Notes under the pieces: model-generated | Seen by the model: only the letters and a program-made list of their open reading frames with translations | The model's database searches: none | What the model was told of the DNA's origin: nothing | Source of the DNA: Gracilariopsis chorda | Lineage: Eukaryota > Rhodophyta > Florideophyceae > Gracilariales > Gracilariaceae | DNA: 64,000 nucleotides | Direction of reading: 5' to 3' | Assembly: GCA_003194525.1 (NCBI GenBank) | Contig: NBIV01000246.1 | Span: 48,337-112,336, forward strand | Position numbers and translations under genes: made by a program | Shown here: positions 23,440-33,043 of the stretch, in pieces | Numbering within the stretch: the stretch's first letter is position 1 | How the letters are laid out: every line of letters begins with the position of its first letter

Positions 23440-25614
23440 ATGTCGAGAAATCCCTCCGATGCGGAGCCAGTGGTTACGCGTAGTCGCTCTCGCGACAACG
23501 CGGACACTTCCAAAGTTCGGTTCGTACCCCGTATCCCTATACGGATAAGTTCCAGCCGTGCTGGTGCCGCTTCATTGCGGAATGATACCCCCGACTGGGA
23601 ACCCCGGAACCTCCTTTTGCCCTCGTTATCACCCCCGCAGGGGAATACAGCATCGACTCCGGCTGTTGTCGCAGTGCCCCAGGCACCCCGGCTTGCTCCC
23701 GCTGTCGTGCCTTCAAGCCCCCGTGGAACGGGCGATAACACCCCCCAGGGGACTTCCCTGGAATCCAAGGCCGGCACTCTGTGGACCGACCATGACACCA
23801 TTGTAGGGGAACTAAAATCCCTCCAAGAGGTGGTCTTCGCAACCCCCGTAAAAGAGGTCGGCGAGGAACTCCGTATTTTACGGTCTGACGTCAACTCCGT
23901 GTTGGAGAGTTTGGGACATCCCGCAACCTTCATCGAAGGAGTTGAAGCCCGATTTAATCGGATTGGTGCCCGCCTGGAGACGCTGGAGCAGTTCGTCCTC
24001 ATGGAAAAACCATCCCTGGATGATCCAGTAAACGAGGCATCGCACAACGACCAGCTTGCTGGGAAGAAGAAACGCCGTCATCGACTGGAACACCACCGAA
24101 AATATTCGGACTCTGATTCTTCGACATCGTCGGACTCATCCCAAAACCATTCGCTTAGCTCGAGCTCCTCGGACTCCGACTGGGAGGACGAGAAGCGAGG
24201 CTACTCCTCCCGCTCGAAGCGGTCATCGGCAACTGAAGGTGTGATCCGAACCTGCCAGAAGGGGAGAAGACACCCCGGTCTCCGGGATTTGAAACCGACA
24301 AACCCAGATTACCGGAAGTTATTATCATACCGGTACTACTGGCTCGAAGATTCGTCACCTGGACGTACGCCCCGTGGTACGGGAAAGTTGCGAGAATGCA
24401 TTAAGCGAATGCAGCTCTCGCTCCGCAACCAGTATTTTACTGGAGAGGACCCAGTCCTGGTATTGGATTGCTTATCCCGCTTTGTAGCGGAGGCCGATAT
24501 CCTCGGTATGAATGAGGGACAAGACTATTTGGCTTTACCCTATTTCCTACGGGGAGTAGCGGAGGACCAATACAACTCTGTCAGAGGATCTTCCCGCGCC
24601 TCCGAGGGAGGAGTTACTTGCTGGCCGGAAGCGGTGCAGTATCTACTGCGTTCCTACGCCACAAACACCGCTATTCAGCAGGCTATCCTCGCTTTGCAAG
24701 AGACATGCCAGCGTGCTGGAGAGACCGAGACCAATTACTCGGTGCGCCTTAACAAGGCTTTCCACAGATGTGGTAACGTATACCCCGCCGGGGAGCGCAG
24801 TACCATGTTCATCGATGGTCTTGACCCGGCAATCCGGAGTTTAGTTACCTGTTATCGAGAGGACAAGCAGAGGATCACCTATCCAGAGCTGGTCCAACAT
24901 GCTCGAGCGGAAGGGGATGCACTTCGTGTAAGAACTCCGAACAATCGGTCTAAATCCGACAAGGCGTTGATGATGGAGAGCGACTCCTCATCGCTCCCAC
25001 TCACTACGGATGGGAACCCTAGACAGGGATTTGATACCGTGCATTTAGTGCAGGGGGATGGTGTGTCGATTCCAACCACCGATTTACCGTCTATGGCTGA
25101 GATGACCCGTGATACGGGAACAGAAGATCCCATTCTATGCGGTGGTAACAGTCGGGTCCAACCCCAACGAATCCCGTTTTCAAACGGTCAATCCGGTTAT
25201 CAACGGCCTATATGGACTGAAACCCGCCCTGTGGTTCGCTTCTCCGATACTCGGAATAATAATCTGCGTGTCGCGGTGTTGGCTCTCATTTGCCACCTTT
25301 GTTATGCCCATGGCCATACCTCCCCTCAGTGTATCTGCTCACTGAAGGATATGGCCAAGGTGGTGGCAAACTATGAGGCCCTCACTTCAGAGGAGAAACG
25401 TTCCGTCCCGACGGCTTCCTACCTCCGTGCTAAAACGAACTTTTCGCATTCCCTACCACAGACCCCGCATGTGTGGCAAACTTCATACACCCCGATTCGG
25501 GAGATTGCGCAACCATCCGTTGCAACCCCCGCTTATGCGGATAGAAACCCCCGTCAACGGGATGAAGCACTCATTGTCGAGGAAACAAACCCACCGCCGA
25601 AGGCGGAAAACTAA
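23440..25614 (+). CDS. gag: Gag polyprotein, unit 1 (intact frame)
   Basis: This 724-aa frame, starting ATG 106 bp after the LTR, encodes the particle-forming protein of the retrotransposon. The N-terminal 160 residues are Pro/Arg/Thr-rich, and a predicted helical part follows (about 145-190). Next is a Ser/Asp-rich basic segment (about 220-265), then a capsid-like region (about 290-500) similar to retrotransposon gag domains (YFTGEDPVLVLDCL, FLRGVAEDQYNSVRG). Near the C-terminus a CCHC zinc knuckle reads CHLCYAHGHTSPQC (C618, C621, H626, C631), the usual nucleic-acid-binding element. The stop TAA is at 25612. The pol frame lies -1 relative to gag and is open from 25566, giving a 49-nt overlap. 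Of the gag copies in the window this is the only uninterrupted one. Confidence 0.9.
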   Translation: MSRNPSDAEPVVTRSRSRDNADTSKVRFVPRIPIRISSSRAGAASLRNDTPDWEPRNLLLPSLSPPQGNTASTPAVVAVPQAPRLAPAVVPSSPRGTGDNTPQGTSLESKAGTLWTDHDTIVGELKSLQEVVFATPVKEVGEELRILRSDVNSVLESLGHPATFIEGVEARFNRIGARLETLEQFVLMEKPSLDDPVNEASHNDQLAGKKKRRHRLEHHRKYSDSDSSTSSDSSQNHSLSSSSSDSDWEDEKRGYSSRSKRSSATEGVIRTCQKGRRHPGLRDLKPTNPDYRKLLSYRYYWLEDSSPGRTPRGTGKLRECIKRMQLSLRNQYFTGEDPVLVLDCLSRFVAEADILGMNEGQDYLALPYFLRGVAEDQYNSVRGSSRASEGGVTCWPEAVQYLLRSYATNTAIQQAILALQETCQRAGETETNYSVRLNKAFHRCGNVYPAGERSTMFIDGLDPAIRSLVTCYREDKQRITYPELVQHARAEGDALRVRTPNNRSKSDKALMMESDSSSLPLTTDGNPRQGFDTVHLVQGDGVSIPTTDLPSMAEMTRDTGTEDPILCGGNSRVQPQRIPFSNGQSGYQRPIWTETRPVVRFSDTRNNNLRVAVLALICHLCYAHGHTSPQCICSLKDMAKVVANYEALTSEEKRSVPTASYLRAKTNFSHSLPQTPHVWQTSYTPIREIAQPSVATPAYADRNPRQRDEALIVEETNPPPKAEN

Positions 25615-25650
25615 CTGAGGTAGTCTCCCCTTTGGGAGAGGCGTCCTCAG
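25566..25650 (+). promoter_or_regulatory. candidate gag-pol recoding site with two-tier stem-loop
   Basis: Pol is open in the -1 frame from 25566. Directly before the gag stop the zero frame reads G-GAA-AAC-TAA, not a classical slippery heptamer. Immediately after the stop comes a stem CTGAGG (25615-25620)/CCTCAG (25645-25650) enclosing TCTCCC (25624-25629), loop CTTT, GGGAGA (25634-25639). The same occurs at 36148-36183. In the copy near 63720-63765 the inner stem is TCTCC/GGAGA, one pair shorter on both sides. The structure is seen; frameshifting is inferred. Confidence 0.5.
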
Positions 25651-28600
25651 ACAAGAGGCTGTTGGCGCCCGAGGCGTCCTCGCCTCGCTCCCCGGTGAAA
25701 GTCCTCTCTAGGAAAGACACCGCTGACGCGGACTCTGCGCACCTCGGTGTGTTGCGTCGCCCGTGGATACGGAGTAAAAATCCCCGGATTCCCAGTATAA
25801 TCTTGGTCTTGGCCAAGCGCAATTACAAGGTCTATGCCGACCTTGGCCTTGATCCCCAGTTTATGGTGAGGTTTCTCACCGTCCTGGATACAGGTGCAGG
25901 CCCCAACTTTGTTGTGGAATCATTGTTACCCCCGCCTGTGCGGTCTTGTATCCGCTCTGACGCCGTCCCCGACATTTCGGATGCGAACAATAATCCGTTA
26001 CAAACGGTGGGCACAGTGAACCTCGTCGTGAGACTTCGTACCTCTGTGGTGAAGTTGGACTTCATCGTTTGCCGTTCATTGGCAGCACCAGTCATACTGG
26101 GATGTGATTACTGCGACAGATTTGTCGACGCAATCAGGCCCCGCCTCAGGCATGGAGAACTTGACGACGGATCTTCGGTTCCGATTGTTTGCCGCCCGCT
26201 AAAGCGGTCCTCTAGGAAACAAGTTCCGCTCCTTGCGGCGCAGGAATCACCGCCCGCGTCCCGCGAGTCCACCAAGCTCCGCGTCGCTTCCTCGGTTTCT
26301 ATACCGCCTGAGTCCCAAGTCTGGGTGCAGGTAAATTCCCGTCAACACGGTCTTTGGGTTATACAACCCCTCGCCTCGTTGTACGAGAAATCTCAGCTGG
26401 CGCAGGCTAATGGAATTGTATCCATTTCCCCGGATGTTCCTTTCCGGATATTGGTTGCCAACCTTGGCAAACACCTGCAGTATCTAATAAAACACCAAGT
26501 AATTGGGAGTGTAACCCCCCATCCTATGGGAATGCTGCCAACGAAGATGACTGCCGCCGATGTACTCGGAGTCACCACCTCTTCTGAGGAGTTCGCCCCG
26601 CCTTCCAAAGACGTCAAGTCCAAGGAGGGGGAGGAAACCGCTACTTCAGCGTCGAACATACCGAATAACTCGGAATTGCGACCCACACATGTTCCACAGG
26701 ACAATGCTCCATTGAGTAACGACCAGATTGATCCGGAAAAGGCACTTGAAGCGCTGGATTTCAGCAACGTGGCAGAGTCGCACCGCGACAAACTCCGTAC
26801 AATGTTACGGGAATTCAACACAATGTGGGATGGCTCGCTTGGCGAGATTAATGCAACGGAACACCGGATCGATTTAATACCCGGTGCGCAACCGGTTGCA
26901 CAACCCCCTTACAGGGCATGTCCGAAAGCTCGGGAAGAGAAGCAGTCCCAAGTGGAAAAGATGCTCTGCGCAGGTGTGATTGAGCCCGCTCAATCACCGT
27001 GCGCATCCCCAGTTGTACTGGCCTTGAAGACCGACGGAACCTGGAGGATCTGTGTCGACTACCGCCGGCTCAATGCCGTGACTGTTAGGGACACGTACCT
27101 TATCCCTCGTATGGACGAGTGTATTGACTCCCTCGGAGACGCCACCGTGTTCACGGCTCTCGATGCCAATCGGGTATATTTGCAAGTACCTGTCAGACAG
27201 GAGGATCGCGACAAAACCGCATTCACCTGCCACGCAGGAACGTACCGCTTCAAGCGGATGCCATTTGGGTTAACTAACGCCCCCGCCACCTTTCAGCGTG
27301 CAGTAGATATTCTACTCAACCGCTTTAACTGGCCGAGTTGTCTGGTCTACCTTGATGATATTATCATCTTCTCCAACTCGTTGGACGACCATCTCACTCA
27401 CGTCCGAGACGTGCTGACCGTACTACGCGATGCGGGAATTACCCCCAAGTTGAGGAAATGCGAGTTTTACACAGATACTGTGAAGTATCTGGGTCACATT
27501 ATCCGTCCTGGACGGTTAGCGATCGAGAAAGCTCGAGTCAAATCCCTCGTTGAGGCGAAAGACCCCCGTACTCAAACGGAACTGCGCTCTTTTTTGGGTC
27601 TGGTCAACGTCTATCGACAGTGTATCCTGAACTTTTCGGATACTGCGGCGCCCCTGAACGCGTTGTTGCGAAAGGGGAACCCCCCAAAACTGGGAACATT
27701 TACGCCCGAGCAATCGGAAGCCTTTAACTCCTTGAAGGAGGCTGTCACATCAACACCAATCCTACATCTCTCAAAACCTGGGTTGCCATACTCCGTAGAT
27801 ACGGACTCGAGCGACTACCAAGTCGGGTGTGCTCTTTTTCAAACCACCCCCGAGGGGGAACGACACCCAATTGGTTATTGGTCGCGCTCGCTCATTGTTC
27901 ATGAGCAGAACTACTCCGTATCGGAGAAAGAGTGCCTCGCCGTCGTATGGGCGATGACCACTCTGCGCCCCTACCTTATGGGAGTTCACTTCACCGTGTA
28001 CACGGATCATTCCTCATTGAGGTGGTTAATGAATATCTCCGACCCGTCGCGACGCCTCATGCGCTGGAAACTCCGCCTCGCGGAATATGACTTTCAAGTC
28101 ATTTATAAAAAGGGCGCGCAGAACACCCAACCCGACGCCCTGTCGCGTTTACCCACAAGTGGGGAAGCACTCCCAACGGAGGATGATGAAGTCCCATGTT
28201 TCATGGCCATAGACCCGGATGATCCGGAATGTGCAGTCGAGGCTGGGCCAGAAAACTATGACGAGGATGCTGACTTTGACGACCTGCTCGCATCGCGAGA
28301 TGAATCTGAGAACCCGTTACCGGGAAATTTTGTACCGGTTTCACCGGAAGAGATGATCCGAGAACAGTTCGGTGACCCCTTCTGCACGAGGTTTCGTGCC
28401 CGTCTTAACGGTGGTGAAGATCTCCCTTTCCGGGTGGACGACAAGGGCTATCTCGTCCGGAAGGTCGAAGCCCGCCCACAGATTGTGGTACCACATTCCC
28501 TGCAATCGCGGGTGTTACATCTATCACACTACGCCCCCATGGGAGGTCAACCAGGTGGGAAAAAACTCTACCTAACCCTGCGAAGGGATTTCTATTGGCC

Positions 28601-29012
28601 CGCCATGGCGGTGGATTGCTACGCAACTGTGCGGTTTTGTAGCGAATGCGCGAAGAATCGCGTTAAACTCCGCAAAAATGCGAAGAAGATGAAACTATTC
28701 CCCGCAAGGGCGCCGCTCGAGTTTATCGCGATCGATATTCTCGGACCACTACTCACCATGAAACGTGGAAACAAGTTTCTACTTGTCATTACCGACCGCT
28801 TTTCTAAGCTGGTACGGAATGTTCCTCTTCGGATGATAACCGCTCTCACGGTGGCCCAGGCTCTGGTGACCTACTGGATTTTCGTCTACGGTCCCCCTGT
28901 GGAGGTGCTCTCTGATAACGGGAAACAATTCGCGAGCAAGTTCTTCCAGGATGTTTGTCGCATCCTGGATGTCAAGAACTTGTTCACGACTACCTACCAC
29001 CCCCCAATGTAA
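25632..29012 (+). CDS. pol: Pol polyprotein, unit 1: protease, RT, RNase H, integrase (truncated)
   Basis: This is an 1126-codon frame (first in-frame codon of the longest ORF is TTG; the frame is open from 25566). The aspartic protease has VLDTGAGPN (D86-T87-G88). The reverse transcriptase has YLDDIIIF (D575, D576) but ALDANRVYLQV where related copies have DANWGYWQV. RNase H has VDTDSSDY (about 723-729), EKECLAVVW and TDHSSLRW. Integrase has a zinc region with H966, C1003 and C1006, where the second His is Q973 (His in the copy at 60123-61025), and core Asps D1035 (AIDILGP) and D1095 (LSDNGKQF). An extra C in a C-run near 29002-29008 ends the frame at TAA 29010-29012, just before the catalytic Glu. 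The copy is therefore defective. Confidence 0.9.
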   Translation: MGEASSDKRLLAPEASSPRSPVKVLSRKDTADADSAHLGVLRRPWIRSKNPRIPSIILVLAKRNYKVYADLGLDPQFMVRFLTVLDTGAGPNFVVESLLPPPVRSCIRSDAVPDISDANNNPLQTVGTVNLVVRLRTSVVKLDFIVCRSLAAPVILGCDYCDRFVDAIRPRLRHGELDDGSSVPIVCRPLKRSSRKQVPLLAAQESPPASRESTKLRVASSVSIPPESQVWVQVNSRQHGLWVIQPLASLYEKSQLAQANGIVSISPDVPFRILVANLGKHLQYLIKHQVIGSVTPHPMGMLPTKMTAADVLGVTTSSEEFAPPSKDVKSKEGEETATSASNIPNNSELRPTHVPQDNAPLSNDQIDPEKALEALDFSNVAESHRDKLRTMLREFNTMWDGSLGEINATEHRIDLIPGAQPVAQPPYRACPKAREEKQSQVEKMLCAGVIEPAQSPCASPVVLALKTDGTWRICVDYRRLNAVTVRDTYLIPRMDECIDSLGDATVFTALDANRVYLQVPVRQEDRDKTAFTCHAGTYRFKRMPFGLTNAPATFQRAVDILLNRFNWPSCLVYLDDIIIFSNSLDDHLTHVRDVLTVLRDAGITPKLRKCEFYTDTVKYLGHIIRPGRLAIEKARVKSLVEAKDPRTQTELRSFLGLVNVYRQCILNFSDTAAPLNALLRKGNPPKLGTFTPEQSEAFNSLKEAVTSTPILHLSKPGLPYSVDTDSSDYQVGCALFQTTPEGERHPIGYWSRSLIVHEQNYSVSEKECLAVVWAMTTLRPYLMGVHFTVYTDHSSLRWLMNISDPSRRLMRWKLRLAEYDFQVIYKKGAQNTQPDALSRLPTSGEALPTEDDEVPCFMAIDPDDPECAVEAGPENYDEDADFDDLLASRDESENPLPGNFVPVSPEEMIREQFGDPFCTRFRARLNGGEDLPFRVDDKGYLVRKVEARPQIVVPHSLQSRVLHLSHYAPMGGQPGGKKLYLTLRRDFYWPAMAVDCYATVRFCSECAKNRVKLRKNAKKMKLFPARAPLEFIAIDILGPLLTMKRGNKFLLVITDRFSKLVRNVPLRMITALTVAQALVTYWIFVYGPPVEVLSDNGKQFASKFFQDVCRILDVKNLFTTTYHPPM

Positions 29013-30563
29013 TGGGCAAGTTGAACGGTTTAACCGGACGTTACTCGCGGCGTACGTTCCTACGTCGCAGACCACCCAAAGAACTGGGAAATGTACGCTG
29101 ATGCGTTAACCTACGCGTACAACACGCAGGTACACCGGATTACCGGAGTTTCGCCATTCGAGTTGGTTCTATCCAGAACACCCCCGCCTGTGGCGCTGGA
29201 ATCCCAAGCTACCTTGGACAACTTCCCATCAGTGGGTATCTACCGGCAGCAATGGAAGCAATGGCTTTTCAAGCTGGTCCCCGCTGCGCGAGAGTCTATG
29301 GCACGTGCACAAGCCGCGTACAAGCGGGATTTTGATAGTCGCTTGCGAGGGAAACCGTCCCCGATTCGGGCGAATAACTACGTCTTCATCAGGAAGGAGT
29401 ACTACAACCCGGAACGGGAGAAGCGCCATAAACTCTCGCCTGTGGCGGATGGACCATTCAAGGTCATCTCCGTAAACACCGACACTGTCGTGGTAGAGAT
29501 GGGCGACACGCACGAACGGATTTCCCGTGATCGTGTTGTCCTTGCCCCTCCTCCCTCGTCAGAGGTAGTCTTGGATCCAGGCAACCCCGTTTCTACGGAC
29601 TCTGCAACACCGGAATCATCCAGGAGTACTAGGCTTACGGTACTACCACATCCCAGCCGGGGACTCTCAGACCTACCGACCCTGTCGGACTCACTGGCTC
29701 AGCCGGGTAATTCGGGCCTCTCAGCGCCCGCCTCTACCACGCCCGCCCCCCTGGCGCGAATTTACACCCGCCAGGCGGGGAATGTTCTCCCTTATCCCGC
29801 CGCTCCGTCTAAGGAGGGGGAGGAGAACACTCGTTTTCAAGGAACGATATCGCCATCGCAACGGGAAACACACCGTAACATACGGAACACTGACCGTGGA
29901 CCACGGAGTATGTCACGCGACACTAATTCCCCGTTCTCGGGCAGTGCTGTGCAACAGGAACCAGACGCGCAGGCCCCACAAAAGCGGCAAATACACCGTT
30001 TGTCACGGGAAAACGAAAAGCCCCCCTCCAATACCGCAGCAGCGGAAACGCAATCGCCCGATCCATCCCCGGAGCCATCTCCACGAACGCGGGAACCGAG
30101 GAACTCGGGAAAAACGCGCGCCATCGCACGCTCGAAACCGATCATACTGGACGCTGCCCCTCCTCATGGAGAAGTTGCACCGCACTTTGCGGCAAAGCCC
30201 TTGAAAAGGGTGTTATCGTCACCTGCCCGGCACCCCCCAAAGGTGAATTTTGACCAAATTACCGGTGTACTGGAGTTAGCCCCAGGCAACCCGTCAGTAG
30301 CTGGGGACACCACGGCATCGCCGGAACGTATGGTGCAGAGCACTCTTGTGCCTGGCAGGGAGGTGGTTCGCCATCCAATCACCGTGTCACGGGACCGATC
30401 GTGGAAACGCCGATTCCGCAGGAGCGGTCGTCTTCCCGCAAACTCGCTGTTCGTGAGCTCGACCACGAAGGTGGAGCCCAAGTCCCCCGCCGACTGGCGG
30501 TTCGCCCGCAATACCGCAAAAGCGGAAACGACCCTGCCCCAATGGGGAATGACTTGGCGGTGA
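29013..30563 (+). pseudogene. integrase C-terminus and Pro/Arg-rich linker, unit 1
   Basis: After the shifted segment, which holds the catalytic Glu in QVERFNRT out of frame, a 1-nt loss near 29050 restores the original pol frame. It stays open to 30563. It contains YAYNTQVHRITGVSPFELV and VADGPFKVISV, the integrase GPY/F-type module, at about 29400-29480. A long low-complexity linker rich in Pro, Ser, Thr and Arg follows. Compared with the copy at 58038-59627 the linker lacks a block of about 126 codons near 30090 and loses about 10-11 nt near 30395. The frame therefore runs off the chromodomain frame and ends early. Confidence 0.8.
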
Positions 30564-30949
30564 AGACCATGACGCCAAACACCCTCTTGAGGGGTATCCT
30601 CCTGCACGAGCAGTGGCCGCTACCACAGCGCACGGCAAGGCCGGAGTTATCGCCGAACACCCTGCTAAGGGACATTATCTCGCACCGCCGGCAACCCTCA
30701 CAAGGGAGTACAACCACCAGCCGGCACGGACGGCAGGTCTACGAACGAGAGTTCATAGTAGAACGACTTGTCGGACACACCTGAGACCAGGATGGTATTC
30801 TACAATACCGCGTCCGCTGGTACGGGTATGATCCAAGTGGGGATACGTGGGAGCCAATCGAACACCTCCCACGGTCGCAGGTCTTGCGATACTACCGTCA
30901 AACGGGAACTGCAGCCCCAGCTACGCTGGTTAATGCCCAAGTCGGGTAA
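30401..30949 (+). pseudogene. chromodomain, unit 1, with internal stop
   Basis: In this frame the linker continues and enters the chromodomain (EREFIVERLVGHT). It then hits TGA at 30782-30784 where the third copy has TGG (Trp), and continues QYRVRWYGYDPSGDTWEPIE to about 30905. The aromatic residues and DTWEP motif mark a chromodomain, which in chromoviruses directs integration to modified chromatin. The stop removes it from the protein in both tandem units. Confidence 0.85.
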
Positions 30950-31139
30950 CGTTGCCGCGCGAGCGGAGGGCGATAGGAAAGGATAACAAGGCTACGTCCG
31001 TCGAAGACGGGGAACTCAAACGAGAATCACCGTTCTAAACGGGACAGTTTATTCAATGGAGCAGCTAGCTCCCCACAACACTATACTACACTAGCTGGCT
31101 ATCCCAGGAAAGAAGAACCAGGGAACTGGACTAGAGGTT
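30950..31139. other. gap between convergent pol and antisense ORF, with antisense poly(A) signal
   Basis: On - the hexamer AATAAA lies at 31048-31053, about 90 bp after the antisense ORF stop, beside a CCGTT/AACGG hairpin (31031-31043). The same hexamer is kept at 41581-41586 (-) and at 57934-57939 (+, in the inverted copy). This suggests a separate antisense transcript. Confidence 0.6.
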
Positions 31140-32987
31140 TCACTCACCCCCATCGTCCGGGGCGTAACCACCAGCGAGGCGGTAGGCCAACGCGTCCGCC
31201 ATAGTGGTGACATCCCCCGATACCTCGGCAGCGCTCAGACCGGCACTCCAGAGAAAACGTGCGATGATCTCGTTTTCATTCCCCCTCACCCCGCTGGGGA
31301 TAGAAGGTCCGGCACTTGCCGCCGAAGGGTCAGCAGCCGGCTCGGCCGGAGATACCCCCTCTGGGAAAGCTTCTGCGCTAGCGCCGGTTTCCTCTACGTC
31401 CACCTCCCCGGGTTCTTCCGGTTCGTTATCGACTATTGGGTCATCCCCGCCGTATGCGCGGTAGTAGTCGTCAGAATCGACGTACCGCACCGGGTGATCT
31501 TCCGGCACATGCCTGGGCGCATCGCGAAGCTCGCGCGCCTCCTCGGAGGAAATTTCCCGGAACTCCCAGGGGTCGAAGTAGATAATATACCCCGCAAGGG
31601 CGGTGTTTCTACCCAGTCCCGGACCACCGGTGTTACCGCTGCCGCCATCCAGAGGACCGCTTTGCTCCAGCGGGACCTCACTCCAGCTAACGCTGTCGAT
31701 GTACCCAAGTAATTGGAGGACCTCTTCATTGTTGGCCTGGCCCCCAAGGGGGATGCGAAGATCCAAATTGCGGATCGCTGCCCGCACACGCGGTGGAAGG
31801 AACCAAAGACGATACTGGTCGTACGCCTCGTTGAGGATATAAGCCGCAGTGCGGGCCACCCACTCTGTAACCACTACGGACCACAACCCCGACCGGGGAT
31901 CTTGCATGAGCAGCGAACCGAGGTACGAAAGTACCGGCGGGAGTTCTATGTAGCACCCCTGGCAGGCTTCATGGAAGCGCCACCACTCGGGGAGTGCTAC
32001 ATACCGACCTAGTCGGTGAGGCGGCGCAATCCGCTCTATCTCCACGTTCTGATACGGAATGAAATACCCGAATCGGGATCGCCAACGCCGCTCATAGCGG
32101 ATGATGTTTTGGAGAAAGTTGGACCGGTATTGCCCGGGAAGATACCTGAACTCCGCCCGAATAATCGGTCGCTCCCAACAAAGGGCTTCTTGCCGCGCTG
32201 CGGGAAAATTCCTCCAAGCGAGGGTCTCGAGGCGGAACAGGTTCTCGCCGTACCCAATCTCCCCGCGAGTGCGGAAGTGGCTAACGTCGAAGCCAAACTC
32301 CGGTGGGACCGGTACATCGAATGGAGCCCGGCTCTGCCGTTGGTATGCCATGCGCGTCAACGCGGTCTGCGCCGCAGCGACGGTCTCGCCCGAATTCCTT
32401 CGGAGGTGGTGACGCAGGATCGCAATCCTGGGACGCCAATCCCACGATGTGGTGACTGCTCTGGGCAGATCCCCCGGAAGGGTGTCTGAGCCATCCGCAT
32501 AAGCGGTGACCAATCCCTCATTGAGGACAGCGACCGGGTGAAACCACGGGGCAAGGCGCAGGCGCGACGCGTGATTCCGATTCATCGGGTTGAGCCCCAC
32601 CAGGGTGTTGGAGGTTGGCCAGTTGGACGCCGGAGCGGTTCCGGAGGATCCCATCGAAGGTGGTAGTGCAAAGGGATGGTCGGCTGCAGCAGCCACATTC
32701 CCCGGTTGTACCGGATGGTGATCGTCCGAAGGTAGGGGAACTGACCGGAAACCGGTGGTGTATCGCCCGAGAGACCTCGGAGATTGGCTGTTGTTGTTGA
32801 TGTTGTTGTCGTTGTTCATTTCTCCCTCTTCGCGGGTGGTTGTTGTTGTTTGTCGGAGTGCGCTCGGTGACGAGGAAGTGCAAAGGCGAGGGGAGGAAAT
32901 AACAGCTGCAGTAACAGGGGGTAGTGACTCTGATGCAGAAAAGTTTACCGGAGAACCGGAGACGGCGCACGCGCTTTTGTCACCCAT
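31140..32987 (-). CDS. antisense ORF protein, unit 1, function unknown
   Basis: This ORF of about 615 codons runs opposite to gag and pol. Its ATG is at 32987 (two in-frame codons upstream is a GTG), 57 bp inside the 3' LTR. I recognise no domain. The N-terminal 150 residues are low complexity (Thr/Asn runs, Pro/Ala). Residues about 150-450 look globular and are rich in Trp, Arg and Tyr (PEWWRFHEACQGCYIELPP, TEWVARTAAYILNEAYDQY). The C-terminal 150 are acidic and Ala/Pro-rich. There is no signal peptide, transmembrane segment or polymerase motif, so it is not an obvious envelope gene. It is conserved in all three young copies and, as protein, in the decayed copy at 7470-8196. Expression from the opposite side of the 3' LTR is inferred. 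Extra antisense ORFs are known in some plant gypsy elements, but I cannot link this one to them. Confidence 0.75.
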   Translation of the reverse strand: MGDKSACAVSGSPVNFSASESLPPVTAAVISSPRLCTSSSPSALRQTTTTTREEGEMNNDNNINNNSQSPRSLGRYTTGFRSVPLPSDDHHPVQPGNVAAAADHPFALPPSMGSSGTAPASNWPTSNTLVGLNPMNRNHASRLRLAPWFHPVAVLNEGLVTAYADGSDTLPGDLPRAVTTSWDWRPRIAILRHHLRRNSGETVAAAQTALTRMAYQRQSRAPFDVPVPPEFGFDVSHFRTRGEIGYGENLFRLETLAWRNFPAARQEALCWERPIIRAEFRYLPGQYRSNFLQNIIRYERRWRSRFGYFIPYQNVEIERIAPPHRLGRYVALPEWWRFHEACQGCYIELPPVLSYLGSLLMQDPRSGLWSVVVTEWVARTAAYILNEAYDQYRLWFLPPRVRAAIRNLDLRIPLGGQANNEEVLQLLGYIDSVSWSEVPLEQSGPLDGGSGNTGGPGLGRNTALAGYIIYFDPWEFREISSEEARELRDAPRHVPEDHPVRYVDSDDYYRAYGGDDPIVDNEPEEPGEVDVEETGASAEAFPEGVSPAEPAADPSAASAGPSIPSGVRGNENEIIARFLWSAGLSAAEVSGDVTTMADALAYRLAGGYAPDDGGE

Positions 32988-33031
32988 TTTCACCTGGGAA
33001 TCCTCCGCGTCCGCGGTCGCTTTCCCGTCTT

Positions 33032-33041
33032 AGGGGTGGGA
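33032..33041 (+). other. polypurine tract, unit 1
   Basis: AGGGGTGGGA lies two bases before the TG of the next LTR, the expected place for plus-strand priming. Equivalent tracts are at 43565-43574 and, reversed and more G-rich, at 56006-56016. Confidence 0.75.
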
Positions 33042-33043
33042 TA

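Noticed and set aside
31140..32987. Antisense ORF as an envelope gene
   Set aside because: It lies on the wrong strand, with no signal peptide, transmembrane segment or fusion-like hydrophobic region.
31204..33033. Several + ORFs opposite the antisense ORF (for example 32016-32489)
   Set aside because: They are shadows of the GC-rich antisense frame; the old copy conserves the - frame as protein, not these.
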